64,000 nt of DNA from Chlamydoabsidia padenii (taxonomy: Eukaryota; Mucoromycota; Mucoromycetes; Mucorales; Cunninghamellaceae): assembly GCA_025330725.1 (NCBI GenBank), contig JAIWND010000014.1:799159-863158 (forward strand), read 5' to 3'. The notes below the pieces were generated by a model that was not told the origin of the DNA, did no database searches, and saw only the letters and a program-made list of their open reading frames with translations. Below are positions 1 through 12,359 of the stretch, piece after piece. Both the position numbers and the translations under genes were made by a program. Within the stretch, counting starts at the first letter, position 1. Every line of letters begins with the position of its first letter.

Positions 1-61
1 ACTATATATGTATAAATAAAAAGTAAAGATATAGGGAGGTAATTATGTAGTGTTATATAAT

Positions 62-1677
62 CTATGCAGGACATATGCTAGTGTTGGATGACTGGGCGGA
101 TGATACAGCGGGTACGATCCAAGAGTGTATATTGACGTATAATGTAAATATCATAATACCAATACCCCAAAGGACCATGATAACATCACCCACCTTGGTC
201 CATCGGTTCCTTGTCACTTTGTAATGGAATAAACCTAAAAAGAAGAAGAAGAAGAAGAAAAGAGGGGTAAGTTGAAGACCATGTTTTTGATTGGGTCTAC
301 TTACCTGGGAATATAAAGCATAATGGCATACAAGCAATAGACCCGATCAAAGCGACAAAACGGGATAAGCCTTCACTACCGATCCCAAAACTGATTGCTG
401 CACAGATAATCGGTATCAAGGATCGGATCAAGTTCTTTCCCCACTTGTATTTCCAATGAAGACGACCACTTCGATGAGCACCAAACAAACCACGTTCTAC
501 AATGCTGAGAGGAGGATAGAGCATAAAGGGAGATGTCAAGATCATGGCGATGGCATAAAACAGTTGGACAGTGATGGCCAAACCATTATAAGGAGGGAGA
601 TTGGATACCACACTGGCATGAGTCGTTTCACCATAAGCAATATACCCCAAAGTTCCAATCAATACAAAAAGACAGGTACAGATAATCATACCCAAAGTGA
701 GTACCCTAGGAAACTGTTCTGGATGTTTCATGCCTTGTATAATAGGGACAACTAGATAAAAAAAAAAAAAGATCGAGTGAGTCCAATGGTATACCCCCTT
801 CTTTTTTTTTTTTTTTTGTGGTACTTACCCATACCAATGCCTTCAAAAGAAAAGACAGCAGTGCCAATCATCAATGCAAAATCAGAAGAGTTGATTAATT
901 GAATATTGGGCCCAGGACCGTGTTGAGAGATTTGATCGGATGTAAAGTAAATGACCGAGATGAGACCAAAGAGAATAAACACATCAGCGATAATAGCATT
1001 CCAAGATAACTTGGCGATCTTGCGCACCAATGCAATAGGGATGATGATCAACAAGACTAGCCAAATAAAGATATTTGATGGGAAGGCACGATGACAATGA
1101 GAGAGCTGATCCACGACGAGACCAAGGTTTTCAGAGATAAAGATCAAGTAAGAAGCGACAAAACCCATTTGAGATAAACAGAGGAAGAAGAGAATCAGGT
1201 ACCGAAGCCAGTTGCCATAGAGTTGATAAGCTACTTGACCATAATCGCCACCGATAATACGTTGGGCTTGGATTAAGAGTTGAAAGGCGATCAGGCAGAT
1301 CAGGGCGATAAAGATCATGAGACCTATGGAGAAGATTAATCCACCAGAGACAAATCCACCAGGGAGAAACACGACACCTACATATTCAACAACATTAAAA
1401 AGTGAGTTCATTTATATTGTTTGTGTATGTATGTGTGTACTTTACCAGTGCCTACAAATGCCTTTAAAAGCATAAACAATGCTTTACCACTGGAGGCTGT
1501 CCCTTCAGGTACATGTTCGACTTGTTCTTCATCAAATGATTTTTCCATATCCAATGATGTTCGATTGCCCATAGAATGATGATTTGTTGATGTGGATACC
1601 ATCGGTGTGCTATTGCTATTGCCATCGTTGTGTTGTATAGAGTTTATTTCCTTTTCAGAGACGAGCGATGGTGCCAT
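62..1677 (-). CDS. Vacuolar amino-acid transporter, AVT3/AVT4 (SLC36) type
   Basis: Predicted H+-coupled amino-acid exporter of the vacuolar membrane (AAAP superfamily). Four exons, 1677-1446, 1377-829, 751-305 and 234-62, join in frame to 466 aa with GT-AG introns. The hallmark start of the transporter core, GKALFMLLKAFVGTG followed by VVFLP, spans intron 1, and the loop GMVVPIIQGMKHPEQFPRVL spans intron 2; both are typical of Avt3/Avt4. About ten to eleven hydrophobic segments follow a roughly 60-residue polar, Ser/Thr/Asn-rich N-terminus that is much shorter than in yeast Avt3. The start is the ATG at 1677, the only one in frame with the conserved core. A GCGGGATTTAAA element lies about 195 bp upstream. 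Family is confident; substrate (neutral or basic amino acids) and the Avt3 versus Avt4 choice are not resolved. Confidence 0.9.
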
Positions 1678-2341
1678 GCTGATTCAGTATACAATCTGTA
1701 ATGAGTGATCGTCTTGACCAGTTTGTGTAAAAAGAGTAGAATATGAGAAAATAATAATAAGGAGTTTGAAGGAAAAGGTAGAATAAAAAAATCAAAAAAA
1801 AAAAAAAGTAGGGAGGAGAAAGGGAAAGAAAAGGGAAAAAAAGGGATCAATGTCATTTATGGGGATGAGCGGGATTTAAAATACCTATTGGAAATGGAAA
1901 TGACCTTTGTAGAATCAAGTCTATATATTTTAGTCTCAAAAAACAAGCAGGATGAAACGTACATTGATGTGATTTCGTCAGGGGGGGGGGAAGAAGAAAA
2001 AAAGAAGGATTTGCATCCATGCTTTCCTTTATTTAGCATACACATCCAGAAAAGAAAAAAAGTCCGAAGTCTTCCTTTATTCCAATTTCACATCATTCAA
2101 CTCCAAGACCCATTAGGAATAAGTCCGTGTTTCCACATGGCATAAAGTACTAAAACTATGATAAATGATTCCCGATATCAAAAGAAATGTTGTAAGCACT
2201 TTATCCATCAATGGCTGTGAGGTTTTTTGGGGGATTTCAAATCCCGACATTGTCGACAGGTAAAACCTCCGTCTTCCCCCCTTTTTTTTTCTCTCTCTCC
2301 CTCTCTTTTCTTTTTTAATCACTATTGTATTTGTTGTGATC
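1678..2341. promoter_or_regulatory. Divergent promoter between transporter and Q/H-rich gene
   Basis: No gene is supported here. It holds one GCGGGATTTAAA copy at 1869-1880, a G10 run at 1981-1990, and a palindromic copy at 2231-2246 (GGGATTTCAAATCCCG) about 96 bp before the start of the rightward gene, followed by a pyrimidine-rich tract at 2281-2320. ORFs here are low-complexity and have no coding support. Confidence 0.5.
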
Positions 2342-3302
2342 ATGTTTGTTAATAAACCAAACATGGCAGGCTCAACACCTTGCTCGCCAGTAAACTCAAT
2401 ACATCCTGATCTTCTTCAACTGTCACAAACCATTCAACAGGTCTCTAGTCAGTTGAACCTGATACTATCACAACAACAACAACTTGCACCACAAAAATGC
2501 TCCGACGGACAAGCCAAAGAACACTTTACAGATCTATCAACATCCACCTACTCTGATCAACCCCTACGACCCTGTCATCACACCTCATCAATGAACTTTA
2601 TCAAAAGTGCCAGTGGTAATATCTTGATGGCACAATGTCACCACCGACCAACAACTTTATCCTCCTCCACTTCTTCTTCACTCTTATCATCTACCTATCC
2701 ATCAAGTTGTCCGCATGATCCTGCTCTATGGCATCAGAAATACCACCACCAGCATTATCATCATTACCATCCTTGTTTATCTCCCGATCCGACCCGACCG
2801 TATCCTTGTGTCCATCATTCAATAACATGCCAGGAACAACAACAACAACAACAACAACAACAGTATCAACAGCAACACTCACACCAACATTCTTCCATTG
2901 ATAATAATATCGATCCGGGATCCATAAATACAACGCCGCCAACAGACATCATGCCATCCGATCCAGATCCACCTTCTTCTGTTGCCTCTCCTGCACCAAC
3001 CTTCAGATCTGATACGTCATGTGATGAAATCAACGGTAAGACCTTTCATAAATCATGTCTCTCTTTATTAATACACACACACACACACAAACATTCTCTC
3101 TCTCTTTATCATGCTTATATTAGAACCAGTCGAACTCACATGGACTGATATATATCAACATCAAGAAGAAATCAACACCTTACCGAAATTGGCTACCATA
3201 ACTGAGAAGAAGAAAAAGATCAATCAATCCTTCCTTCTTCGGGACTGGTGGTCTCATAAATGGCATCGGCTTAGAAACAAGTCTGTATCCCCCTCATATT
3301 AG
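2342..3302 (+). CDS. Unknown Gln/His/Ser-rich protein
   Basis: Two exons, 2342-3035 and 3124-3302, join in frame (GTAAGA donor, ATATTAG acceptor) to 290 aa. Residues about 15-55 form an amphipathic helix-like segment (LLQLSQTIQQVSSQLNLIL) followed by a Gln run. The centre is Ser/Pro/His-rich with a second poly-Gln and His-Gln stretch around residues 160-180. The C-terminal exon is different in character: basic and Trp-rich, with TWTDIYQHQEEIN and LRDWWSHKWHRLRN. That layout (coiled segment, low-complexity middle, short basic Trp domain) recalls fungal transcription factors with a Gcr1-type C-terminal domain, but the match is weak and I do not assign it. The start is the ATG at 2342; a second in-frame ATG at 2363 is possible. 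The palindromic GGGATTT element lies about 100 bp upstream. Confidence 0.65.
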
Positions 3303-3794
3303 TTTAATAGTCCTTTTTTTAATTTTTATTTTATAAAACCCTACTTAATAAAGATAATTTGTATTTGAATAATAATCCGTATGATCCAATCCAGTGATGT
3401 AACTTTTTGATAATGAACCCTGTTTTTGTTGGGTTTTTCTCACGGTGATTTTTAAATCCCGCTTTTATTTTTTAGTGTCTTCAATAGTAATGAAGTACGT
3501 ATACATGTATCATAGAAGCAACCCACTAAACCCCTTGCATAATAGTCGTTTATTGAATAAAAACATTGTATAGGACTTTGATGGACATCATCACTCAATG
3601 ATCGGGATTTAAATTTAAACAGTCTGCATGAATGTTTAACAAGTCGCATAATATAAAGATTCCTAAAGTGTTTTTTATTGGTGTAAATGGAAGGGGTAAA
3701 ATATAAATAAGAGAGAGAAACTAGCAATAAAATAATAACATACTATACAATTGTGAAGTGGGGAAAAGGGGAGGGGGGAATGTATCTAATCTAT
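3303..3794. other. Convergent 3' intergenic region
   Basis: AT-rich spacer between two convergent genes, with AATAAA-like signals on both strands. Two copies of the recurrent motif occur here away from any start codon: TTTAAATCCCGC at 3451-3462 and TCGGGATTTAAA at 3602-3613. I see no gene. Confidence 0.4.
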
Positions 3795-6700
3795 TTATTC
3801 TTGATCCATGTATTCTTCAGGAGAGGGACAAGTACACATCAAGTTACGATCACCATAAGCATCATCCACACGAGAGACAGAAGGCCAGAATTTACGTTCA
3901 CGAAGACCAGGCACAGGGAAGGCAGCGGTTTCTCTGCTGTAAGGACGATCCCATTTATCCGACATCATGATTTCCAGAGAGTGAGGTGCGCTGTTGAGCA
4001 TATTGTCCTTCTTGGGTAACTTGCCATCAATCACTTGTTGGATTTCCTTGCGAATACCAATCATCGCATCACAGAAGCGATCCAGTTCATTCTTGGGTTC
4101 AGATTCGGTAGGTTCGATCATCAGGGTATTAGTAACAGGCCAGGACATGGTAGGGCTGTGGAATCCATAATCTTGAAGACGCTTGGCAACATCAATAGCT
4201 TCAATACCATATTCACCAAAGGGTCGGATATCGACAATGAATTCGTGACCACACATGCCGTTTTCGTTGGTGAAGAGGATTTCATAGTGAGAAGCAAGGC
4301 GACTGGCCATGTAGTTAGCGTTAAGGATGGCCATCTCGGTAGCATGAGTCAAACCTTCACCACCCATCATCTTGATATAAGCCCAGGAAATGGGAAGAAT
4401 AGAGGCAGATCCATAAGGAGCAGCTGAGATGGGTCCAATAGCATTTTGACCACCGGTTTTAACGAGAGGATGTCCTGGAAGGAAGGGAGCAAGATGTTCC
4501 TTACAAGCAATCTATAAATATAACAAAATCAGTTCCTCCATTCCTTTTTTTTTTTTTTTCTTTTCTTGTTACTTACAGGACCCATACCAGGACCACCACC
4601 ACCGTGAGGAATACAGAAGGTCTTGTGAAGATTCATATGACAAACATCAGCACCAATTTGACCGGGACTGGTCAAACCAATTTGAGCGTTGAGGTTAGCA
4701 CCATCCAAGTCTATGAGCAAAAGCAAAAGCAAAAAAGTTGGTGGTGCCATTATTTTAAACGCCGCCACCGACTGAAACAGCATGATACTTACAAACTAAA
4801 AAGATTACATCAGGGAAGACATAGAAATAAAGATCAAGGATAGATTAGATTAGTATCAATAGTGCTCCCCCCCCTAGTATTATCCCTTACCTTGACCACC
4901 ATATTTATGTACGACTTCACAAGCTTCGGCCACACCAGTTTCAAACATACCAAAAGTAGAAGGATAAGTGATCATGACAGCAGCCAATTTGTCCTTGTGT
5001 TTTTCAGCCTTGGCCTTGAGATCAGCCATATCGAGATTGCCTTCGGAATCACACTTGACGATGACGACATCCATACCAGCCATAGCAGCAGAAGCAGGGT
5101 TGGTACCGTGAGCAGAGATAGGGATCAAGCACACATTACGTTGACCTTCACCACGGGAGTCATGGTAAGCACGGATGGTACGGAGACCAGCATATTCACC
5201 TTGAGCACCAGAGTTGGGTTGAAGAGAGACAGCATCAAAACCAGTGATTTCTTCCAAATCCTTTTCCAATTCATCCAACATGATACGATAACCGGCAGTT
5301 TGGTCGACAGGAGCAAAAGGATGGATGTTACCGAATTCGGGCCAAGTGACAGGAATCATTTCAGTGGTAGCATTTAACTTCATGGTGCAGCTTCCGAGAG
5401 GGATCATAGAGTGGACGAGAGACAGATCCTTGTTTTGGAGGTGATGGATGTATCGAAGCATTTCAGTTTCAGAGTGATGAGTGTTGAAGATAGGGTGTTG
5501 AAGAATGGCGGAAGTACGCTTGAGTTGAGAGGGGAAGGCATCCAAACCCTTGTTGAGGACAGTAGCAGCATCATCAATGTTGACAGTGGTGTTTTCCTTG
5601 GCGAAGAGAGAGATCAAGTCGGTGACATCCTTCTTGCTGACGGTTTCATCTAAAGTGACAGACACAGTTTGAGGGTTGATGGTACGCAAGTTAATTCCTT
5701 GAGCAATAGCCTTTTCAGAGACAGCAGTAGCACTATCCACCTTGATAGACAAGGTATCAAAGTAAGCACCATCGTTAACAATAGAGTGACCTGATTGACG
5801 GACACCTTCAGCCAAGACTTGAGTCAAGTTGTGAATACGTTGAGCAATGGCTTTGATTCCCTATACGGTGGAAAGAGATAGAGAGTCAGTATTCCAAATA
5901 TTAAAGACACGCACACACGCACACATAAAATCTACTTACTTCAGGACCATGGTAAACAGCATACATGGCAGACATGTTAGCCAAAAGAGCTTGAGCAGTA
6001 CAGATGTTACTAGTGGCCTTTTCACGACGAATGTGTTGTTCACGAGTTTGAAGGGCGAGACGGTAAGCAGGCTTTCCATGAGCATCACGGGAGACACCAA
6101 CAATACGACCAGGGATACGACGTTTGTGTTCTTCCTTACAGGCAAAGAAGGCAGCATGAGGACCACCGAAACCAAGAGGTACACCGAAACGTTGACTGTT
6201 ACCCAAAGCAATATCAGCACCGAATTCCCCAGGAGCCTTCAAGAGAGCCAAAGCCATCAAATCAGTAGCAACAGCAACTTGACCACCAGCACCATGGATA
6301 GTAGCGGTCAAATTTTCATAATCTTGGACAGTACCATTTGTGTTGGGATACTATTATAAAAAAGATTAGTTCACTGGTTACATCCCATCCCATTATACTA
6401 GTCTGTGTTTACCTGAATCAAAGCACCACAGAGTTGTTTCTTGTTTTCTTCAAAGTTATAGTTAAAGATATCAGTGACAACGACGTTAATGTTGAAGGCT
6501 TCAGCACGGGTCTTGAGACATGCAATAGTTTGAGGATGACAGTTGACATCGACGACAAAGGTGTTCTTCTTGCGATTACTACCTTGCCAGGTCATCAACA
6601 TAGCTTCAGCAGCAGCAGTGCCTTCATCCAAGAGAGAGGCATTGGCAATAGGTAAACCAGTCAAGTCACTAACCATAGTTTGATAGTTCAACAAGGATTC

Positions 6701-7349
6701 CAAACGACCTTGAGCAATTTCAGGTTGATAAGGAGTATACTAATGGACGCGCACCAAACAAAATAAAAAACAAAAGAAATCATTAATACACCATTATCAT
6801 CATCACCCGCCCCTCTCCTTTTTTTTTTTTTTTTTTTTTTTTTTTTGTAATATTATTATAACTTACTTGAGTATACCAAGCAGGATTTTCCATAATGTTT
6901 CGTAATATAACATTGGGCACCACAGTATCAGTATAACCAGTACCAATATAAGAGCGGAAGATCTTGTTCTTGGAGGCAATAGACTTCAAACGTTCCAACA
7001 ATTCCTTTTCCGACATACCTTTGGAGACAGACAATGCTTTGGTGGATCGAATAGAGTTGGGGATACTTTTATACAACAAGTCGTCGATATTCTTGACACC
7101 AATTTGTTTCAACATGGCATCCACTTCTTCACCAGCAGAACCAACATGACGACGAGTAAAGGTATCCAAAGGAGCAAACGCATTAGTAGCCTTGGAATGA
7201 GCCATACGAATGGTTGTGTTCGTTAACTTGGTTCTTGACAAGACGCTTGGACGAGCACCAGAGAGGACCAAACGTGGGGATTGAGTGGCCGACATGACCG
7301 ACACACGAGTCAAAGAATGCTTAGAACGTTGACCGAGACGAGACAACAT
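3795..7349 (-). CDS. GCV2: Glycine dehydrogenase (decarboxylating), P-protein, mitochondrial
   Basis: PLP-dependent subunit of the mitochondrial glycine cleavage system: it decarboxylates glycine and passes the aminomethyl group to H-protein lipoate. Seven exons (7349-6867, 6739-6413, 6350-5940, 5860-4891, 4795-4793, 4710-4577, 4511-3795) give 1014 aa, the usual family length. The first 50 residues are basic and rich in Ser/Leu without acidic residues, as a mitochondrial presequence. N-terminal half: [52 protein letters not shown]-terminal half: [30 protein letters not shown], and [19 protein letters not shown], with the PLP lysine in HK. The fifth exon is only 3 nt (4793-4795) and is needed for the conserved [15 protein letters not shown]. 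Skipping it stays in frame but replaces Val-Tyr by Asp. Confidence 0.97.
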
Positions 7350-8061
7350 TGTGTATTATAGATATAGTATTAAAAAAAAAAAAAAAAAAGGAACCAAACC
7401 TTTCAAGAATAAATAGTAGATAAAGGAGAAAAAAAGGAAAGAAACGAAAAAGAAAAAGAAAAAAAAAAGATGGACGCCATTTATTCGATATCTACTTCCA
7501 CCGAGTCAGAAAAAAAAAGCATGTTTGAACCCCGATATGCGGGATGTGATCCCCTTCCACTGAGTCAACTTACCACTACCAAATACTGCATTTTTTTTTT
7601 TAACTGGTTCCCTAATTCCACCGAGTAAACTTGATTTTTTTTTTTTTTTTTTATTACCCTTTCGTAAGACAAACTAGTATAGGCCAAAAAGTATCACCAC
7701 ACATACAATTTCAACTAGATGAACCGAATCATCATAACATTAAGACTTGATTATGCAAATTTGATTATCCCTTTTTTTTCTTTCTTTCCCCACACGAATT
7801 GATCACCCTTTTCACAAATATTCAAATCCCGATTGATCTTCTTTTAAAAACTTCCTGGAATAGTCCCGTTGCTCTTATATTTGTACTTTTATTTCATTAG
7901 TCTTAAACATAAAACAATACATGATTATTCTATACCATAATACAACAATACTACTACATACAAAAATAAGATGACAGATATATATATATAAAAGTTTCTA
8001 TTGACATTATATAAAAAGGGGGGAGGGGTTGTCTAACTATAGGTTATGTATGTCCTAACAA
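7350..8061. promoter_or_regulatory. GCV2 promoter and NAA25 3' flank
   Basis: Contains A/T runs (7371-7389, 7634-7652). A short phrase, TTCCACTGAGTCAACTT or TTCCACCGAGT(A/C)A, occurs three times at about 7477, 7556 and 7616 and may be a local regulatory repeat. Motif copies: a degenerate pair at about 7534-7548 (CCCCGATATGCGGGA) and TTCAAATCCCGA at 7821-7832. No gene seen. Confidence 0.4.
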
Positions 8062-11000
8062 CTATTGTAATTTGAGTATCCTGCGATCTACTTCATCACC
8101 CAAGTAGGCAATAGAATGGTTCCAACTAGATACGATTTGCTTGACAGTATCACCAAGAGCATTTTGATTTACCTAATATAAAAAGATGAGGATTAATACC
8201 ATTTCAGGGGCCACACGACATCACCTATTATTATTACTTTTGATTTAAACGCCGTCAATCCAATATACGATGTAGTGATTTCTTTAATAAGCTTCTTTTG
8301 CAACGAAGGTTTAAAATTGTCTTGACCTTTCCGGCAAACGACTTGAAGTTGGACCAATGACTTTTTAGATGCGGCATAGTTCATCATCACAGTATGCACC
8401 TAGACATGTGAGTAGAGAGAAGGTACGATTAGTGTTATACTCAGATAAACATGATCTTTTGCATTTACCAATTCATCCCCGTTGGCATTATCAGCTGCTT
8501 TTCGTTTTGCTTCTTTGCTTGTGAGTCCCGTAGTACGGCTGATGATTTCCAATAGTACTGATCCATAGTTGAATGCCTAAAATCAAAAAACAACCAAAAG
8601 TAGTGTGAGATCAATCTATGAGAATACAAGTCTTACCTCCAGGACAATGGAGACATTGTGGAAACCATTCCAAGATTCCAATTCTTGATCGATGGGTAGG
8701 TTTGCTAAAAGATAATCATGGTGTTAGTAAAAAAGAAGCCTGACATTATCTTTTCGGGGGTTCATTTGTATTTGATAGCTTACCATGCGAATCCAAGATA
8801 GAGACGGCTTTTTTGAGATGTTCGACGGCCTTTTTGGATTCTGTGACACAATTGATGATTAGAATATATACTTTTTCGTCGATGATATCCTTCTTATACA
8901 CGTACCTGAGGACCGAGTAGATGGGTCCCTGATAAGCACCAATGCCATTGCCAGATTATGAACATAGCTAGCTAACCAATATTCCTCGGCTGTGATCTGA
9001 AATAAAACATGTAAAACGTAAGCTTGTATTTCCTTTTTTGTCCATCCATCCCGCAATAAACATTTACCTTTTCCTTCAACCCGTCCCGTTGCATAAAGTT
9101 GCTATAGTTTTGGACAAAACCAGAAAGATCCTTGGTACCTTTTGTGTCACAGGCTGCATTCAAAATTTGCATGATGAATGAGAAGAGATGTAGCCAAGTG
9201 GACTATAAAGTAAAACAATGATTAGACTAGATTAAGCATCAAGTACATTTGTACTTACGTTTGTAGATTTCGCTGGTTTGATCAATTCTTGAGCCGGGAC
9301 TTGACTGCTGGGGTTGCAGTTCATCATCACCTTAAAATCGCGGTTGTCGGATCGGCTGTTGATATAATCATCTATAAGAGGCTAGATAGTTAGAATCCAA
9401 GGCATACTTGATCAATGCATACCCTTTTTATGTTACTTACCATCCAATTTCAGCATTGGCACATCAAGTTCCTGAAAGTGTTGGACAGCATATTTGGCTT
9501 GGAATGAAGAGTTGAGTGCATCAATACGAAGTAATTCCAATCGAGAGATCGAGTGTTGCATAGAGTTATCCAACCGAGATCGGAATTCGATGAATTCTTG
9601 AATCTAAAACGAAAAAAAAAAAAAAAAAGAGATAGTCGGTGATGGGTGAGTGAGAACTCTATCATCATCATAGTAATACACGTTACCTTGGAGAAGGTTC
9701 CAAACTTATAAGCCTGTACTTGCATATCAGGGGTCTACAAGCAAGTAAAAAAAATAAAAATAAAAATAAAATAAAAATAAAATGATGATGAGTAAAATCA
9801 TAACAGGATTAGTAGAGGAGGAGCTTCAACTTACTTCCACATCATTGCTTTTGTAAATCATCATGGATTCATAAAGGTGAGATTCCAGTTCATTAACGCA
9901 GCCAAGAGAGACCAATCTGTCAGTAAAATAATGAAGCATAGTATCGAATTGAATTTGCTTGATATCCATGGTCTTGTAGATGGCGAGAGCGCGTGATGAT
10001 ACACCAAGGACAATATATAGTCGGACAAGAATCAATTTGATTTGAAAGTTGTAGGTGCTCTTTGCCAATGCTGCTTCGAGGAGAGTGACGGTCTGGACAA
10101 GTAATTCGGTTTTTTTGTGTTCCAAGTAAAGATCATAGAGGACATGAGATGCCAATAGTACGAAATCATCGCCGTACTGATATTCTGTCTTTTCCAATCC
10201 TTCACCTAAGATAATAATAAAACAGTTAGTCGTATGTGAGAATGATTATTCTCTTTTAGTTTACCTAGAGGTAAGGCTTGTTGATATAGATCCCACAAAG
10301 TATCAACATAAGCCAAGCCAGTCTTCAGATCATTGCGAGGAGCCAATCCCAGGAAGCGTTCAATCTTGTACACAGTGATCTTCCGGTAAAAGTTCTTTAT
10401 CTGTTCGGACTTTATAAATAAATTGGTTAGTTTACAAGATTTGTATTCTGATAATTACATACCTTTTCAGTAGCATCCTTGATCGTATCTTGAATCGTTT
10501 TAATAAAGAGCTTTGATTTGTCACTATCCTTTGCCAAGAAGCCAATATAAGTTTTCAGATCTTCAAAACAGCAACTCTTTGATCCAAAACGTTCAAAATA
10601 GGCAATGATATGGTCCAAGATCACCTTTTCATCTATGTAAAATTAAGAGAGATATAAGTCATTACAGTTACCTACCTATCTTTCGTCTCCCAGATTCCCA
10701 GTTTACCTTTGATTTGTGTTTTGTTGAGTCTATAGTCGAGTTCTAATTCGGCCAAGAATGGACCGCGTTTGAGGATAGATGAGTTGTGTGTTGATTGTTG
10801 CAATTCCAAGACTAGTGACTTGGCTTTATCCACGATTTCTTTATTAACACCACCAGATTCTTCCAAGAGACCAAACGTAGCGTCAAAATAAGCCAACCAG
10901 TTGATCCAATCATCAGAGTTTTCCTTGAGAGATACTTCACTTGAGGCCAAGACCTTGTCCCATTTCTGATTCTTCAATTCCAATTCAACCTTGATTTGAC

Positions 11001-12002
11001 AGACTTCAGGATCACGTAGAGAAGTTTCACCTAAAGGAGTATCGAGTAATGCCAATGCTTCTTGGTATTTTTGTTGATCCATCAAGATTAGAAGAAACAA
11101 TCGCATATGTTCCACTTCCACCAATCGTTTTTCTTCATGTGCCTTGGTCATCATTCGTTCTGCGAGAGTGTAAGATAGCTTGTTGCCGTGTTGTCCCTAA
11201 GTTTTTTTTTTTTTTTTTTTTTTATTAAAAAAAAAGAAAATCTCTCTAGTTAGTATCAGTCTTTTGAAGACCTATCCCCTTTTTACCTGGAGTGCCAATG
11301 ACATGATCGCCCAAAACAAGTACTTGTCCTTCTTGAAAACCCGTTGTAGTTTAACAGCAGCTTGTTGTTGGCCTTTGTAGTCATTGCTTCGTACCATAGC
11401 CATAAACCATTGTATACCAAATTCTTCGTTCTTGGGTTGTGCATTAAAAACGTTTTCGTATAATTCGACCATGCTGTGATCTATTAAAAAGGTAAATAGG
11501 CTATTAAGTACTTTCAAGTTTTTGCAAGCAAGGCCACTTTATATTTGTTCCCTTTATTAGCTTACTGGTGCCAAGTTCTTTGTAGGCGATGCCAATGGCT
11601 TGAAGGGTAGGTTCATCGGTAGGAATGGATTTCTTGACTTGTTGACACAGATCGGTTGCTTCGTCCGTTTTACCAGTTCGTATCAAAACTATGGCTTTCA
11701 AGGCCTAAAACAGTATAGTTAGCTAAGAGTTCATATTCTTTTTTTTTTTCACCCCATTCAATATAATATAATCCATTTTACCTTGACCAAGTTCCAATTA
11801 GGTGACTTTTTCAAGAGTTTGTTTGCGTGTTGTAATGCAACCTTGAATTGTCCATCGTCAATAGAGTCTACCCAATCAAACAAAAAACACGTTACCTTTA
11901 CTGTTCATTCATCCTGTCCCGTTATGTTTAGGGGTCATGTCTATTTACCAACTTACCATAAAGAGGACGAAGTTTTCTTTCGGTCATATAATCGAGAGAC
12001 AT
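8062..12002 (-). CDS. MDM20: NatB N-terminal acetyltransferase auxiliary subunit (NAA25/Mdm20)
   Basis: Ribosome-anchoring TPR subunit of NatB, which acetylates Met-Asp, Met-Glu and Met-Asn N-termini (actin and tropomyosin among them). The N-terminus reads MSLDYMTERKLRPLYDSI, then DDGQFKVALQHANKLLKK and ALKAIVLIRTGKTDEA. This matches the NAA25 start (RLRPIYD, LDNGNNKMAIQQADKLLKK, VLKAIGLQRTGR). Helical repeat segments with A/L/Y spacing continue over at least fifteen exons to the C-terminal ILKLQ stop at 8062. The start at 12002 is chosen over the in-frame ATG at 11987 because it is first. It lies just after TTTTTTTTTGTAG, which could be the acceptor of a 5' UTR intron. A motif copy (GCGCCGTTTGAATATCGG on the sense strand) is about 90 bp upstream. 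Some internal exon borders are unresolved. Confidence 0.88.
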
Positions 12003-12359
12003 TTTGGTGTTCCAGTCTACAAAAAAAAAGAGAGAGAGAAGGAAGAGAAGTTGTTTTTTCCCCCTTCAACTTTTTTTTTAACCCGATATTCAAACGGCGC
12101 TTCAATGTTTTCCCAGGAAGTCAGGTATCTGCATCTGTTAACATGGTAAGCAGTAAAAGACAATGATGAAGATATCAAATAAGACATTTATTTTTTTAAT
12201 AAAACAAAAAGGCATTGTGTACAACGGTGAAATAAAAAAAAAATGGAGGGATACATTGTAAAGTAGAGAGAGGATAAGTAAAAAGATCAAACTAAGGAAT
12301 ATAACATTTCTAAGCTACACCAGGAGGGCAAAGGTTAAAGAGGGAGGGGACTATACAAG
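12003..12359. promoter_or_regulatory. NAA25 promoter and 3' flank of the Kre9-like gene
   Basis: Pyrimidine-rich (sense strand) leader next to the NAA25 start, a copy of the recurrent motif at 12084-12100, then AT-rich sequence with AATAAA-like signals. No further gene seen. Confidence 0.4.

Noticed and set aside
3452..3727. 91-codon minus ORF
   Set aside because: AT-rich 3' flank, no homology or splice support.
4862..5653. Plus-strand ORFs of 80-171 codons opposite GCV2
   Set aside because: Antisense shadows of the P-protein coding strand.
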